The position numbers were made by a program, and so were the translations under genes. Below, in pieces: positions 50,705 through 60,055 of a stretch of 64,000 bases of DNA. The first letter of the stretch is position 1; each line of letters starts with the position of its first letter. Source of the DNA: Butyricimonas muris (lineage in GTDB: Bacteria; Bacteroidota; Bacteroidia; Bacteroidales; Marinifilaceae); NCBI RefSeq assembly GCF_046365375.1, contig NZ_JBKEIT010000001.1:558001-622000 (forward strand), given 5' to 3'. The notes under the pieces are model-generated. The model was not told the origin of the DNA. It saw only the letters and a list, made by a program, of their open reading frames with translations, and searched no databases.

Positions 50705-51862
50705 ATGGATGATTGTAAATTTAGAATGGTTGAACTGATGCATCTTTATTTGTCCGGGGTGATAACGGACGAGGAGACGCGGGAGTTACAGGAGTGGTTG
50801 GATGCCGCACCTGAAAACAAGCGAATGTTTGATAAAGTTCGTGCCGGAAAAGATATTGTATACAGGTATAAAATGCATAAGAAGGTGGATCATAAAGCCG
50901 CGTACGGGCGTTTCGAGAAACGGGTAGGTATAAAGAGAAGAATATTTCGCTTGTGCCTGAAGTATGCCGCTATATTACTTCTTCCGCTAGGCGTGATCTT
51001 TGTTATGTTGAGAACGAATCGGCAGGAAACTCCCGAGGTTGTGACCGTGGCAGATATATTACCGGGAGAAGCAAAGGCCATGTTGATTCTGGCTGACGGG
51101 AAATCAGTATCGTTACAACATGATACGGCACGTGATATTACGGTCGGTGATGGAGTGAACGTGACAAATTCCGGTAACGGTATCGTGTATTCCGGCAGGG
51201 GAAAAGGGATGGGGAATTTGCAATATAACACACTTCGGACTCCCCGGGGAGGTGAGTATAAAATTACATTGTCGGACGGTTCGATTGTACAGTTGAATTC
51301 CGCGACCCAATTGAAATTCCCTGTAACGTTTGATTCGGAGAAGAGAGAGGTGTATTTGTCGGGGGAGGCGTTTTTTGAAGTGGCGAAGGATTCGGAATGT
51401 CCTTTCTACGTGATCGCGGACGGAGTCCGGATTCGGGTATACGGTACTTCGTTTAACGTGAATACGCATGACAAGGAGCGCGTGCGAACGGTTCTCGTGG
51501 AGGGTGCGATCGGGTTGAAGGCGGAGAATGGTGGGCAGGAATACCGGATGAAGCCTTCGCAGTTGGGCGAGTTTCGTCGGACAGATGCATCTATTGACGT
51601 GAGGACGGTAGATATAGAGCCTTATATCGCGTGGAAAAACGGTTTCTTCGTGTTCGAGAACCTGAGTATGGAGCAGATCATGAATACGCTTTCCTTGTGG
51701 TACGATGTTGATGTTATTTACGCGAATGAGCAATTGAAGAAATTGCATTTTACAGGTCACGTGAAACGGTACGAGAAGATAGATAATATTTTGAAAGCTA
51801 TCGAGAGCGCGATTGGAGTCACGTTCTCGGTACAGGACAGAACAATTAGTATTTCTAAATAA
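50705..51862 (+). CDS. FecR-family anti-sigma factor 2
   Basis: 385 aa. N-terminal cytoplasmic helix region (MVELMHLYLSGVITDEETRELQEWLDAAPENKRMFDKV), membrane helix (about 86-104: LKYAAILLLPLGVIFVMLR), periplasmic FecR domain (TPRGGEYKITLSDGSIVQLNSATQLKFP...REVYLSGEAFFEVAKDSECPFYV), and a DUF4974 C-terminal domain (FFVFENLSMEQIMNTLSLWYDVDVIYA). It holds ECF 2 until SusC3's STN domain signals that the ligand has arrived. Complete and canonical in order: sigma, FecR, SusC, SusD, thioredoxin. Confidence 0.94.
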   Translation: MDDCKFRMVELMHLYLSGVITDEETRELQEWLDAAPENKRMFDKVRAGKDIVYRYKMHKKVDHKAAYGRFEKRVGIKRRIFRLCLKYAAILLLPLGVIFVMLRTNRQETPEVVTVADILPGEAKAMLILADGKSVSLQHDTARDITVGDGVNVTNSGNGIVYSGRGKGMGNLQYNTLRTPRGGEYKITLSDGSIVQLNSATQLKFPVTFDSEKREVYLSGEAFFEVAKDSECPFYVIADGVRIRVYGTSFNVNTHDKERVRTVLVEGAIGLKAENGGQEYRMKPSQLGEFRRTDASIDVRTVDIEPYIAWKNGFFVFENLSMEQIMNTLSLWYDVDVIYANEQLKKLHFTGHVKRYEKIDNILKAIESAIGVTFSVQDRTISISK

Positions 51863-51867
51863 AAAAC

Positions 51868-51895
51868 ACCGGCAGGTGTTGGAGCACTTGCCGGT
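51868..51895 (+). terminator. Hairpin between FecR 2 and SusC3
   Basis: ACCGGCAGGTG (51868-51878) and CACTTGCCGGT (51885-51895) pair over 11 bp with one G-U, loop TTGGAG, followed by a weak T-rich stretch. It probably attenuates or ends the sigma/FecR transcript ahead of the strongly needed transporter gene. Confidence 0.65.
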
Positions 51896-51971
51896 ACGTG
51901 TTTAATAACCCTGATAAGTCGATGTTGGAGCATCTCTTATCAATAAAGTAAAATTTATAATGCTCAAAGTT

Positions 51972-54900
51972 ATGAAAAAAAAATCAATTATGTCCTTTTT
52001 TTCACGAGATGGAGGACAAAAAACTGGATTGATTATGAGATTGACAGTATTATTGATGTGCGTGTTTTCGTTTACCCTCGTCGCGAACACGAATGCACAA
52101 CAGGAGAGGGTGGATTTGAATTTGAAGGATGTGTCGATCCGGACGGTGTGCGGAGAGATACAAAAACAGACTAATTTGTCTTTCGTGTATAACGTGGAGT
52201 TGACCCGGAATTTAGGGCATTTCACGGTGAAAGCCAGACAGGAAACGGTGGAGAGTGTGTTGAACAGGATATTGGCTGATACCGGTTTGACTTACAAATT
52301 CGAGGGAGATATTATCGTGATACACGAGGCCGTTCCAGAACCCGCTCAACAGGAAAAGAAGGAGATCACGATCGAGGGGGTGGTCGTAGACGGCAGGGAT
52401 TCTCTTCCGGTTATCGGGGCGACAGTAGTTGTAAAGGGAACGAGCTTGGGAGTCGCTACCGACATGGACGGAAAGTTTAAATTGACGGTTCCCCAAGCGC
52501 AGAACGTGGAACTAGAGTTCTCTTTCGTGGGTATGAAGAAGCAAATCGTGAAAGTGAACGGGATGTCTAATCCTGCGCCTTTAAAGATTGTGATGGAAGA
52601 AGAGGCTGTCGGCATGAACGAAGTGGTTGTTGTCGGGTATGGAGTTACGGCTTCTAAGGATTTGACAGGACAAGTGGCTTCTTTGAACGAGGAACAATTG
52701 AGTAAGAAAAATGCGACGAATGTTGAAACGATGTTGCAGAATGCGGCAGCCGGAGTAGTTGTTTCCTTGGCATCTTCTAATCCGAATGAAAAAATTCGGG
52801 TTAGGGTACGCGGAGAGGCTTCTTTGACGGGGGAGAATGAACCGTTGTACGTGGTAGATGGTATACCCGTAACTTCCGACGTGATGAGTGCTATTTCTCC
52901 GCAGGATATTCAATCGATGGATGTGTTGAAAGATGCTTCTGCCGCTGCTATTTACGGTTCACGGGGGGCTAACGGAGTGGTTATCGTGACAACCAAACGA
53001 GGTAAAAGCGGTAAGCCGGATTTGAATGTGAGTTATGCTTTTAGTGTAGATTCGAGGATCAATAATTTTTCCACGTTAAACGGGGATGAATTTCGTGAAT
53101 TCGTGCGCTATATTGCCGAACAAACGTTAAAAGTGGATGCTTCCAACACGACTGCAAAGAGTATACTTGCCGAGGGAAGTACAGTATTGAAAGATGGAAA
53201 CACAGATTGGTACAAAGAATTGAAACGTCCTTCTCATCGCCATGATTTGAATTTATCCGTTCGAGGCGGGGGAGAACGTTCAAATTACTATATTTCTTTA
53301 GGGGTATTGGATTATCAAGGGATGGTCGAGCACGATGATTTTACCCGTTACACGGGACGTATCAATCTGGATTACGATATTACCGATTTCTTGAAATTCG
53401 GAACGTCTACCACGTTAGGATACACGGATGTGAGTTCCCCGGGTACTTCGTTGTACACGGCTGTCGGATTCCGTCCCGATTTTCCGATATATAACGAGGA
53501 CGGGTCTTATTATAAAGAAGGAACTTCTTATAACCCGGTAGCATCGAATAATGCCAAAAGTTATAAGGATAATTATAGTATCTTATCCGCTTCTTTCTTG
53601 GAATTAAGTATATGGAGGGGCTTGAAATTGAAGACTTCCTTGTCTATAAACCAGAATATGTCTTATTCGGAAAGTTACACGCCGACCTATTTGACTGCGG
53701 ATGAGAAAGGTGCCGGTTCGGAATCGACGAGTCGTTCGTTTACCACGGTATTTGATAACACATTATCTTGGAACGGGCGTATTAATGATGCTCATGCTTT
53801 GGATGCCGTGGTCGGTATTTCATTTGAACGTACTAAAACACGTAGTTTCGGGGTGAGAGCTAAAAATTACCCGATGGATGAGATTTTGACGGGTATCACG
53901 AATGCCAGTGAGATTGTAAGTAAAAGCGGAGGTGGTACCGTGTATGGATTACAGTCTTCTTTTGCCCGTATCAATTATCGTTTGCTGGATAAGTATTTGT
54001 TCACGTTTACTGCACGTTATGACGGTTCTTCTTCCTTCGGAACGAATAATCGTTACGGGTTCTTCCCGTCGGGAGCTATTGCGTGGCGTATCAGTGACGA
54101 GAGTTTTATGAGGGGACTGAAGTTCTTGGATGATTTGAAAATTAAATTTAGTGTCGGTAAAACGGGCGTCCAGAATTTTGACCGGGGAAGTTACGCGAAT
54201 AAAGATTTGTATTCTACCGGAGATTATTTGAATAATCCTTCTATATATCATAGCCAGTTGGGAAATCATAATATTAAATGGGAAACCACGATGCAATATG
54301 ATTTGGGTATTGATTTCTCTATCTTGCGCTCTCTTGTGAGCGGTAGTATCGCATATTATCGCAAGAATACGGATGATTTGATTTGGACTTACACTCCGCC
54401 TTCAAGTTTGGCCGTGGATCCGATACCGACAAACGTGGGTTCCGTGCGGAATCAGGGTATCGAGATATCTCTTCGTGCTAATTTATTGCGAGGGAAAAAA
54501 GATTGGAGTTTGGAATTAGGTTTGAATGCCTCTCATAATCGGAATAGGGTATTAGAATTGGTTGAGCAGGGAGGAAGTGATAATGGAATGGGTATAACCG
54601 TACAAGGTTCCGGAAACCAAGTATTGGCAGAAGGACATGCGATGGGGTCATTCTTCGGTTATCAATATGATGGGATTATCCAGAATCAAGCTACTATAGA
54701 TAAGTTGAACGCGAAAGCTACAGAGGCTAAAGGTAGCACGGCTTACTATAATGGATCCGGTTTACGTCCGGGGCATTTGTTACTTCGGGATGTGGATGGA
54801 AACGGTTATATTGATAATAAAGATCGTATGATTATAGGTTCTCCGGAGGCAGATTTGATTGGGGGTATAACTTCGACTCTGACTTACAAGCGATTGAGTT

Positions 54901-55340
54901 TATACATGCATTTCGGTTTCCAAATAGGAGGAGAGAAGTTGTATAATAAGACGTTACAGAATTTGCCGAATCAATTGACCGGGTTGGTTGATTACAATTT
55001 GCATAATCGTTGGAGCGATGAGAACCGGAATGCAAAATTGCCAGCCATGTATATAGGTGATGCTGTTGCACCCAATACGTCTTTATCGTTGTTTAGCACT
55101 TCCAATCTTCGTTTGCAAGAACTTCGTTTATCTTACGATATTCCGAAGTTATGGAGAGGTAAGTATTTGAATTCCGGAGAGCTTTATTTCACGGCAAGTA
55201 ATCTTTTCGTGATCACGAAATACCCGGGACAAGACCCCAGTACAATAGGTTCGGCAAGTTCGAATTATGGTGCGAACTACGAGAATTGGAATTATCCGTC
55301 TTCACGTACATTCTCTTTTGGTGTTAAACTTAATTTCTAA
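51972..55340 (+). CDS. SusC/RagA TonB-dependent transporter 3 (with STN domain)
   Basis: 1122 aa from ATG 51972 (MKKKSIMSFFSRDG); an ATG at 51960 adds four residues. Signal segment about 23-43 ending NTNAQ, STN domain (RVDLNLKDVSIRTVCGEIQKQTNLSFVYN...GDIIVIHEAV), CarboxypepD-like domain (IEGVVVDGRDSLPVIGATVVVKG), TonB box region (MNEVVVVGYGV), plug (LKDASAAAIYGSRGANGVVIVTTKRG), 22-strand barrel ending FSFGVKLNF. Imports the ligand captured by SusD3. The ligand is not identifiable; the thioredoxin-like partner downstream hints at a peptide or protein substrate (inference). Confidence 0.95.
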   Translation: MKKKSIMSFFSRDGGQKTGLIMRLTVLLMCVFSFTLVANTNAQQERVDLNLKDVSIRTVCGEIQKQTNLSFVYNVELTRNLGHFTVKARQETVESVLNRILADTGLTYKFEGDIIVIHEAVPEPAQQEKKEITIEGVVVDGRDSLPVIGATVVVKGTSLGVATDMDGKFKLTVPQAQNVELEFSFVGMKKQIVKVNGMSNPAPLKIVMEEEAVGMNEVVVVGYGVTASKDLTGQVASLNEEQLSKKNATNVETMLQNAAAGVVVSLASSNPNEKIRVRVRGEASLTGENEPLYVVDGIPVTSDVMSAISPQDIQSMDVLKDASAAAIYGSRGANGVVIVTTKRGKSGKPDLNVSYAFSVDSRINNFSTLNGDEFREFVRYIAEQTLKVDASNTTAKSILAEGSTVLKDGNTDWYKELKRPSHRHDLNLSVRGGGERSNYYISLGVLDYQGMVEHDDFTRYTGRINLDYDITDFLKFGTSTTLGYTDVSSPGTSLYTAVGFRPDFPIYNEDGSYYKEGTSYNPVASNNAKSYKDNYSILSASFLELSIWRGLKLKTSLSINQNMSYSESYTPTYLTADEKGAGSESTSRSFTTVFDNTLSWNGRINDAHALDAVVGISFERTKTRSFGVRAKNYPMDEILTGITNASEIVSKSGGGTVYGLQSSFARINYRLLDKYLFTFTARYDGSSSFGTNNRYGFFPSGAIAWRISDESFMRGLKFLDDLKIKFSVGKTGVQNFDRGSYANKDLYSTGDYLNNPSIYHSQLGNHNIKWETTMQYDLGIDFSILRSLVSGSIAYYRKNTDDLIWTYTPPSSLAVDPIPTNVGSVRNQGIEISLRANLLRGKKDWSLELGLNASHNRNRVLELVEQGGSDNGMGITVQGSGNQVLAEGHAMGSFFGYQYDGIIQNQATIDKLNAKATEAKGSTAYYNGSGLRPGHLLLRDVDGNGYIDNKDRMIIGSPEADLIGGITSTLTYKRLSLYMHFGFQIGGEKLYNKTLQNLPNQLTGLVDYNLHNRWSDENRNAKLPAMYIGDAVAPNTSLSLFSTSNLRLQELRLSYDIPKLWRGKYLNSGELYFTASNLFVITKYPGQDPSTIGSASSNYGANYENWNYPSSRTFSFGVKLNF

Positions 55341-55351
55341 AAATTGTGAGT

Positions 55352-56812
55352 ATGAAAAAAATACTGATTGTATTTTCGATTATAATAGGTTTTACCAATT
55401 GTCAATTGGTAGACGTGTTGGAACAAGATCCGATGTACGAGTTGGATCTGGAGAACGCGATAACCTCGCCGAAAATGGCAGAATTAGCTTTAAACGGCGC
55501 GTATTCCTATTTGCCGTCCACTAGCACGAATTATTTGTTTGCCGCGTTAAGTGGTAGTTTTATGTCCGGGGCTATGTTACGGCAAGATTTTGTTACCTCG
55601 GGGAATGCTATCTATTATTCCGAGAGATATTTGAATACTTTGTCTTATAGTTCTTTCGGGGATGGAGAGTGGAGTGATGATTATAATATAATCAAGAATG
55701 TCAATTATTTGTTGACATCATTGGAGGGGATTAATGATAGTGAATTTGAAAAGGGAAGAAAAGAGGAGATTGTCGGAGAGTGTCATTTTCTAGTGGCTCT
55801 GGCTTATTTCAGGTTATTGCGTCAATTTGGCGAATATTGGGATGAAAGCAGTAATTACGGGGTACTTGTTCGGGATGAAATACCATCGGTTGCCAATGCC
55901 GTGAAGGCACGTACCACGGTAGCTAAAAGTTACGAGGAAATTTTTAATCATTTGGAAATAGCTTTGGCTCAAGCTCCCGCATACACGACTCCCACTCGGG
56001 CATCCGTACAGGCGGCAAAAGCGCTGAAAGCGGTTGTGCTGTTTTACCAAGGGAAATATAGTGAAGCGGCCGTTGCTGCCGATGAAGCTATCACGTCGGT
56101 GAATCCTTTAGACCCAAGTTATTCTAATGTGTTCACGAATACGGAAACGTCGAAAGAAGTTATTTTCTGCCGGGCATTTAGCACGGATGAGGCATCCGAT
56201 GTATCTTATCTTATGGAGAAGGCTTCCGGGGCTTCCGGGTTGTGGGGACCGACCGAAAGTTATATGAATTTGATTGAAGGGGATCCTCGGAAAACATTGG
56301 TTACTGAAAATAAAAATGTTACTTATAACGGAGTGACCTACAATGTAAATACGGTAAAAAAGATTTATCGTCCGAATGATGGTGTGCCGGTAATATTCTT
56401 GCGTACAGCTGAATTGTACTTGATTAAGGCAGAGGCGTTGGCTCGTAGTAATAGTTCTATTGCTGATGCTTGGGCTCCGATCAAAGAATTACGCGGGCGT
56501 GTGGGAAGTACGAATTTAACAGAGCCGGCAACTCGTGACGAGTTAATGGATGAAATATTCAAAGAGTGGTGGATCGAAATGGCTTTCGAGAATTGGCATG
56601 AATGGTTTGCCGTGCAACGTTTTGATCGTTTGTTGGAAATGAATCAAAGTTTGGCTGAGCAGTTGGAAGATGAACAAGAGAAAGACGAGGAAAATAATAC
56701 AGCTAGTTTCGTGGAGGCTTTCATGCAAAAGTTGGAAACCAGAAAGATTTATAATATCCCTACCGGAGAGATTAATGCAAATTCTATTTGTGAACAAAAT
56801 CCCGGATATTAA
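55352..56812 (+). CDS. SusD/RagB outer-membrane lipoprotein 3
   Basis: 486 aa from ATG 55352; an in-frame GTG lies 6 nt upstream. Lipoprotein signal MKKILIVFSIIIGFTNC (Cys 17). QLVDVLEQDPMYELDLENAITSPKMAELALNGAYSYL begins the SusD fold. TPR-like helices include ECHFLVALAYFRLLRQFGEYW and ALKAVVLFYQGKYSEAAVAADEAI; RTAELYLIKAEALARSN and FKEWWIEMAFENWHEWFAVQRFDRLLEMNQ follow. It lies 11 nt after SusC3 and binds the transported ligand at the cell surface. Confidence 0.94.
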   Translation: MKKILIVFSIIIGFTNCQLVDVLEQDPMYELDLENAITSPKMAELALNGAYSYLPSTSTNYLFAALSGSFMSGAMLRQDFVTSGNAIYYSERYLNTLSYSSFGDGEWSDDYNIIKNVNYLLTSLEGINDSEFEKGRKEEIVGECHFLVALAYFRLLRQFGEYWDESSNYGVLVRDEIPSVANAVKARTTVAKSYEEIFNHLEIALAQAPAYTTPTRASVQAAKALKAVVLFYQGKYSEAAVAADEAITSVNPLDPSYSNVFTNTETSKEVIFCRAFSTDEASDVSYLMEKASGASGLWGPTESYMNLIEGDPRKTLVTENKNVTYNGVTYNVNTVKKIYRPNDGVPVIFLRTAELYLIKAEALARSNSSIADAWAPIKELRGRVGSTNLTEPATRDELMDEIFKEWWIEMAFENWHEWFAVQRFDRLLEMNQSLAEQLEDEQEKDEENNTASFVEAFMQKLETRKIYNIPTGEINANSICEQNPGY

Positions 56813-56823
56813 AAGTAAAGATT

Positions 56824-58002
56824 ATGAAACATATCGTGTATATAGTACTTCTTTTATGGAGTGTGAATATTTTCGCCCAAATGGAACCGAACTATGGTAT
56901 TCAGTTTTATCATGGAACATGGAAAGAGGGAATAGAGAAAGCTAAGGCGGAGAACAAATTGATATTCGTGGATTTCTACACTCAATGGTGTGGTCCTTGT
57001 TTAAATATGGCGGAGAGTGTGTTCACTCTCCCCTTTATCGGGGATTTTTATAACACGAAGTTCGTGAACATGAAGATTGATGCCGAGAACGGGGAGGGAG
57101 TGGAACTTGCCAAACGCTATAGCGTTAATTCTTACCCGACTTACGTGTTTGTTGATCCGGCAAGCGAGGAGGTGGTACACCGGAGTAAATCCCGTCAGTC
57201 TGCCGAGCAGTTTCTTGCCACGGGAAAAAGTGCTTTGGTACCGGAATTGCGTTCCGGTTATTTGACTGAGGAATTTGCTAAAGGACGTGATGACCGGGAA
57301 TTTCTAAAGAATTATATCAATTACAATGCTTCTATCTATGAACGGGAGAACGTGCAGAAAGCATTTGATATGCTGATGAAGAAGGGGGCGAAGTTGACGG
57401 AACCGGACGTTTGGAAGATATTTAAAGCCAATATCACGGGGGTGAATAATCCTTATTTTCAAGAAGTTGTACAGGGGTATGACAAGTTCGTAAGCGTGTT
57501 GGGAAAGGATATAGTAGACAACAAGTTGTACATGGAAACCCGGAATGCTTCTTTGGAGGAATTAAATCGGTTGCCGGAATTTAAGGGTAAAGATTTGAAC
57601 AAGTATCTGGTACAAATCAATGCTTTGGTAAGAAATAAAGAGTATGATAAGGCTGATGTGTTGATTCGGCGTGCTATGGCGGATACCTCCATTAACCAGC
57701 AGGATTTTATCGAACAGTTCCGGTTTACCGTGCGCGGCAGTTATTGGGACCCGGAAACCCCGGTGGAGTGGTTGAGCAGGTGTGCCTCTTATTTGCAGTA
57801 TATCGCTTATAATAGCGACAACCGACAGGATCCGTACATCCATCAAGAGTACGCGGCATTGCTGGAACGTCTGATTCGTAAGACCCCGGGGGCTGAAAAA
57901 GTTTTTCCCGCATCTATTATGGATAAACCGGAAGTCGGAGCCAAAGAATACAGTATGCGTCCGAAGAATCTGGCACAGAAACCGACACGAAAGAAAAAAT
58001 GA
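56824..58002 (+). CDS. Exported thioredoxin-family protein
   Basis: 392 aa. Signal peptide about 1-18 (VNIFA-Q). The thioredoxin domain (about 25-145) has FVDFYTQWCGPCLNMAESVF, with active-site C56 and C59, and the cis-Pro segment NSYPTYVFVDPASEEVVHRS. The remaining 250 residues are helical and repeat-like, unassigned, with a basic C-terminus (KKLAQKPTRKKK-type). It lies 11 nt after SusD3, the last gene of the ECF2 operon, followed by a good terminator. A periplasmic or surface reductase working on the imported substrate is plausible. Confidence 0.9.
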   Translation: MKHIVYIVLLLWSVNIFAQMEPNYGIQFYHGTWKEGIEKAKAENKLIFVDFYTQWCGPCLNMAESVFTLPFIGDFYNTKFVNMKIDAENGEGVELAKRYSVNSYPTYVFVDPASEEVVHRSKSRQSAEQFLATGKSALVPELRSGYLTEEFAKGRDDREFLKNYINYNASIYERENVQKAFDMLMKKGAKLTEPDVWKIFKANITGVNNPYFQEVVQGYDKFVSVLGKDIVDNKLYMETRNASLEELNRLPEFKGKDLNKYLVQINALVRNKEYDKADVLIRRAMADTSINQQDFIEQFRFTVRGSYWDPETPVEWLSRCASYLQYIAYNSDNRQDPYIHQEYAALLERLIRKTPGAEKVFPASIMDKPEVGAKEYSMRPKNLAQKPTRKKK

Positions 58003-58034
58003 TATTTTAGTGTGTGATTGTTTTAATTGTGTGT

Positions 58035-58070
58035 AAGAAGCGGAATCCTGTCATGGTTCCGCTTCTTTAT
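58035..58070 (+). terminator. Intrinsic terminator of the ECF2 operon
   Basis: AAGAAGCGGAA (58035-58045) and TTCCGCTTCTT (58057-58067) pair perfectly over 11 bp with an 11-nt loop, followed by TATTTTG. TATATTTG at 58130-58137 is a possible -7 box for the next sigma gene, without a clear upstream element. Confidence 0.8.
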
Positions 58071-58148
58071 TTTGAAAGAATATAGATAACTTTGTCGAAC
58101 AATAGACGTGTAAATTAGATTAGTAACATTATATTTGCATGGTTATTA

Positions 58149-58754
58149 ATGTTGATGCTCGTGGATTATTCAGATGATAAAGAATTATTAGAAGTATTGA
58201 AATGTGGCAAGATATCAGCTTTCGAGTATATCTATACCACATACTATGATTCTTTGTTGAATTATGCCGACCGTTTATTAAATGATTTGGAAACCGCCCG
58301 GGATGTTGTCCAACAAATGTATTATAAAATATGGGAAGGGCGTGAAGTACTGAATATTTCTCTTTCTGTAAAAGCATATCTTTTTAAATCGGTTTATCAC
58401 GCATGTTTGAATACTCTGGCTCATAAAAAGAATATTCAAAAGTATGAGCGGGAACAATTGGCAGACCTTTATTTTTCTAATGTTATTCAATCGCCGGAGG
58501 CTGAAATGGAATTGTGGCAGGCTGATGTAGCCAAAGCGTTGGACGAGGCAATAGCTTTGTTGCCGGAAAAGTGTAGAGAGGTATTTGTTTTAAGTAAGGT
58601 AGAGGGGTTGAAAAATAGGGAGATTGCTGAAAAATTGAATATTTCCGAGAAAACGGTAGAACGGCATATGACGATAGCTTTGAGTAAGTTGCGTGAGGAA
58701 TTGGATTGGTTGCTGCAAATTATTTTATTTTTTTCGGTTTCTCATTGGGGGTAA
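58149..58754 (+). CDS. ECF RNA polymerase sigma factor 3
   Basis: 201 aa; an internal ATG at 58155 is an alternative start. Region 2: AFEYIYTTYYDSLLNYADRLLNDLETARDVVQQMYYKIWEGRE. Region 4: LPEKCREVFVLSKVEGLKNREIAEKLNISEKTVERHMTIALSKLREEL. The C-terminus is hydrophobic (WLLQIILFFSVSHWG). It drives the FecR3/SusC4/SusD4 set. FecR 3 follows 41 nt later, with CTTTAGTGTATAAAAGG (58771-58787) in the gap. Confidence 0.94.
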   Translation: MLMLVDYSDDKELLEVLKCGKISAFEYIYTTYYDSLLNYADRLLNDLETARDVVQQMYYKIWEGREVLNISLSVKAYLFKSVYHACLNTLAHKKNIQKYEREQLADLYFSNVIQSPEAEMELWQADVAKALDEAIALLPEKCREVFVLSKVEGLKNREIAEKLNISEKTVERHMTIALSKLREELDWLLQIILFFSVSHWG

Positions 58755-58795
58755 AACATGTTTTGTCTGTCTTTAGTGTATAAAAGGCAGGAAAG

Positions 58796-59965
58796 ATGGA
58801 AACAGAAACTTTCAATATAGATGAATTACTGATTCGTGTTTTGTCGCATCAGGCAGAACAAGAGGAAATTGTATATTTTTCAGAATGGATGAAGGATGAG
58901 CGGAATCGACTTTATTTCGAGAAGTTTAGAAAAGTGTGGAATCTTTCCTCTGGAAGACATGCAGACCGGGAAATGGTTGAGGTGGGACTGGAAGATTATA
59001 GACGGTTTATGCATCGGTCTTTAAGTCCGAAACACAACATGAAGCGTGTATGGAGAATGCTCTCGGCTGTAGCCGTGGTGATGATTGGTGTTTTTGCTTT
59101 GCTGCGTTTGTATGAACCGGAAAAACAAATTGTCCCCGAGGGGAAGGAAATTATTTATAGTAAAGGAATATTGTTGACTCTTTCCGATGGCAGGAAAGTA
59201 AATGTTCTTTCCGATTCTTTGGCTTTGTCCGACGGAATGGAAGATGATATCAAGATAAGTAAGATCAACAACCGGGAGATTGCTTATGAACTGAATGATT
59301 CATTGGCGGGGGCTGGGGATTTTGAATTGGCATATAATGAAATTATTGTCCCCGCGGGAGAGCGTTTCTCTCTTCGATTGTCGGACGGGACAAAGGTTTG
59401 GATAAACTCGGAGAGTTCGTTGCGTTACCCGATACGTTTCGGTAAAGAGAGACGGGAAGTGGAGGTACGGGGAAACGTTTATTTTGAAGTGACACGGGAT
59501 ACAGCTTGTCCATTTGTTGTTGCGGGGAGGGAGTTGGTGACTGAAGTACTGGGTACTTCTTTTGAAGTGAACCTGTACGGGGATCGGAATGAGGCCAGTG
59601 CTACTTTGGTGGAAGGAAAAGTGAGGGTTCAAGCGGGGAAACATGCTGTCGTTATGAAGCCCGATGAGCAAATCGTGTTCAACACGAAGAGCGGGGACGT
59701 GGAAGTAAAAAAGGTGGATGCTGCTAATATGGTAAGATGGAAAGATGGAGTACTCGTGATAGATAACGAGCGGTTTGATGATGTTGTCTGGAAACTGGAG
59801 CGTTGGTATGGTGTGACTATTATTAACGAGACAGGAAAATCATTCTCCCAGCTTTTTAGCGGAGAATTTGACAGGGAGGATGTTCGGGCGGCTATTGAAA
59901 CGATATGCGTGAATCTGGGTATTCAATACAGAATGAATGAAGACAGTATTATTTTACAAAAATAA
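58796..59965 (+). CDS. FecR-family anti-sigma factor 3
   Basis: 389 aa. Cytoplasmic N-terminus (DELLIRVLSHQAEQEEIVYFSEWMKDERNRLYFEKFRKVW), membrane helix (about 87-104: MLSAVAVVMIGVFALLRLY), periplasmic FecR domain (VPAGERFSLRLSDGTKVWINSESSLRYP...REVEVRGNVYFEVTRDTACPFVV), C-terminal DUF4974 domain (VLVIDNERFDDVVWKLERWYGVTI). It regulates ECF 3 in response to SusC4. Standard order and length. Confidence 0.94.
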   Translation: METETFNIDELLIRVLSHQAEQEEIVYFSEWMKDERNRLYFEKFRKVWNLSSGRHADREMVEVGLEDYRRFMHRSLSPKHNMKRVWRMLSAVAVVMIGVFALLRLYEPEKQIVPEGKEIIYSKGILLTLSDGRKVNVLSDSLALSDGMEDDIKISKINNREIAYELNDSLAGAGDFELAYNEIIVPAGERFSLRLSDGTKVWINSESSLRYPIRFGKERREVEVRGNVYFEVTRDTACPFVVAGRELVTEVLGTSFEVNLYGDRNEASATLVEGKVRVQAGKHAVVMKPDEQIVFNTKSGDVEVKKVDAANMVRWKDGVLVIDNERFDDVVWKLERWYGVTIINETGKSFSQLFSGEFDREDVRAAIETICVNLGIQYRMNEDSIILQK

Positions 59966-60011
59966 AAAAGGAGTTCCGAGCCGTGCGACCAACACTTGGG
60001 ATACTCCTTTT
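59966..60011 (+). terminator. Hairpin between FecR 3 and SusC4
   Basis: AAAAGGAGT (59966-59974) pairs with ACTCCTTTT (60003-60011) around a 28-nt loop, with a T-run at the 3' edge. It is placed exactly like the hairpin at 51868-51895. Confidence 0.65.
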
Positions 60012-60055
60012 AAATTAAGCTTTATATAATCATTTAAAACTTACATGACAAATCT

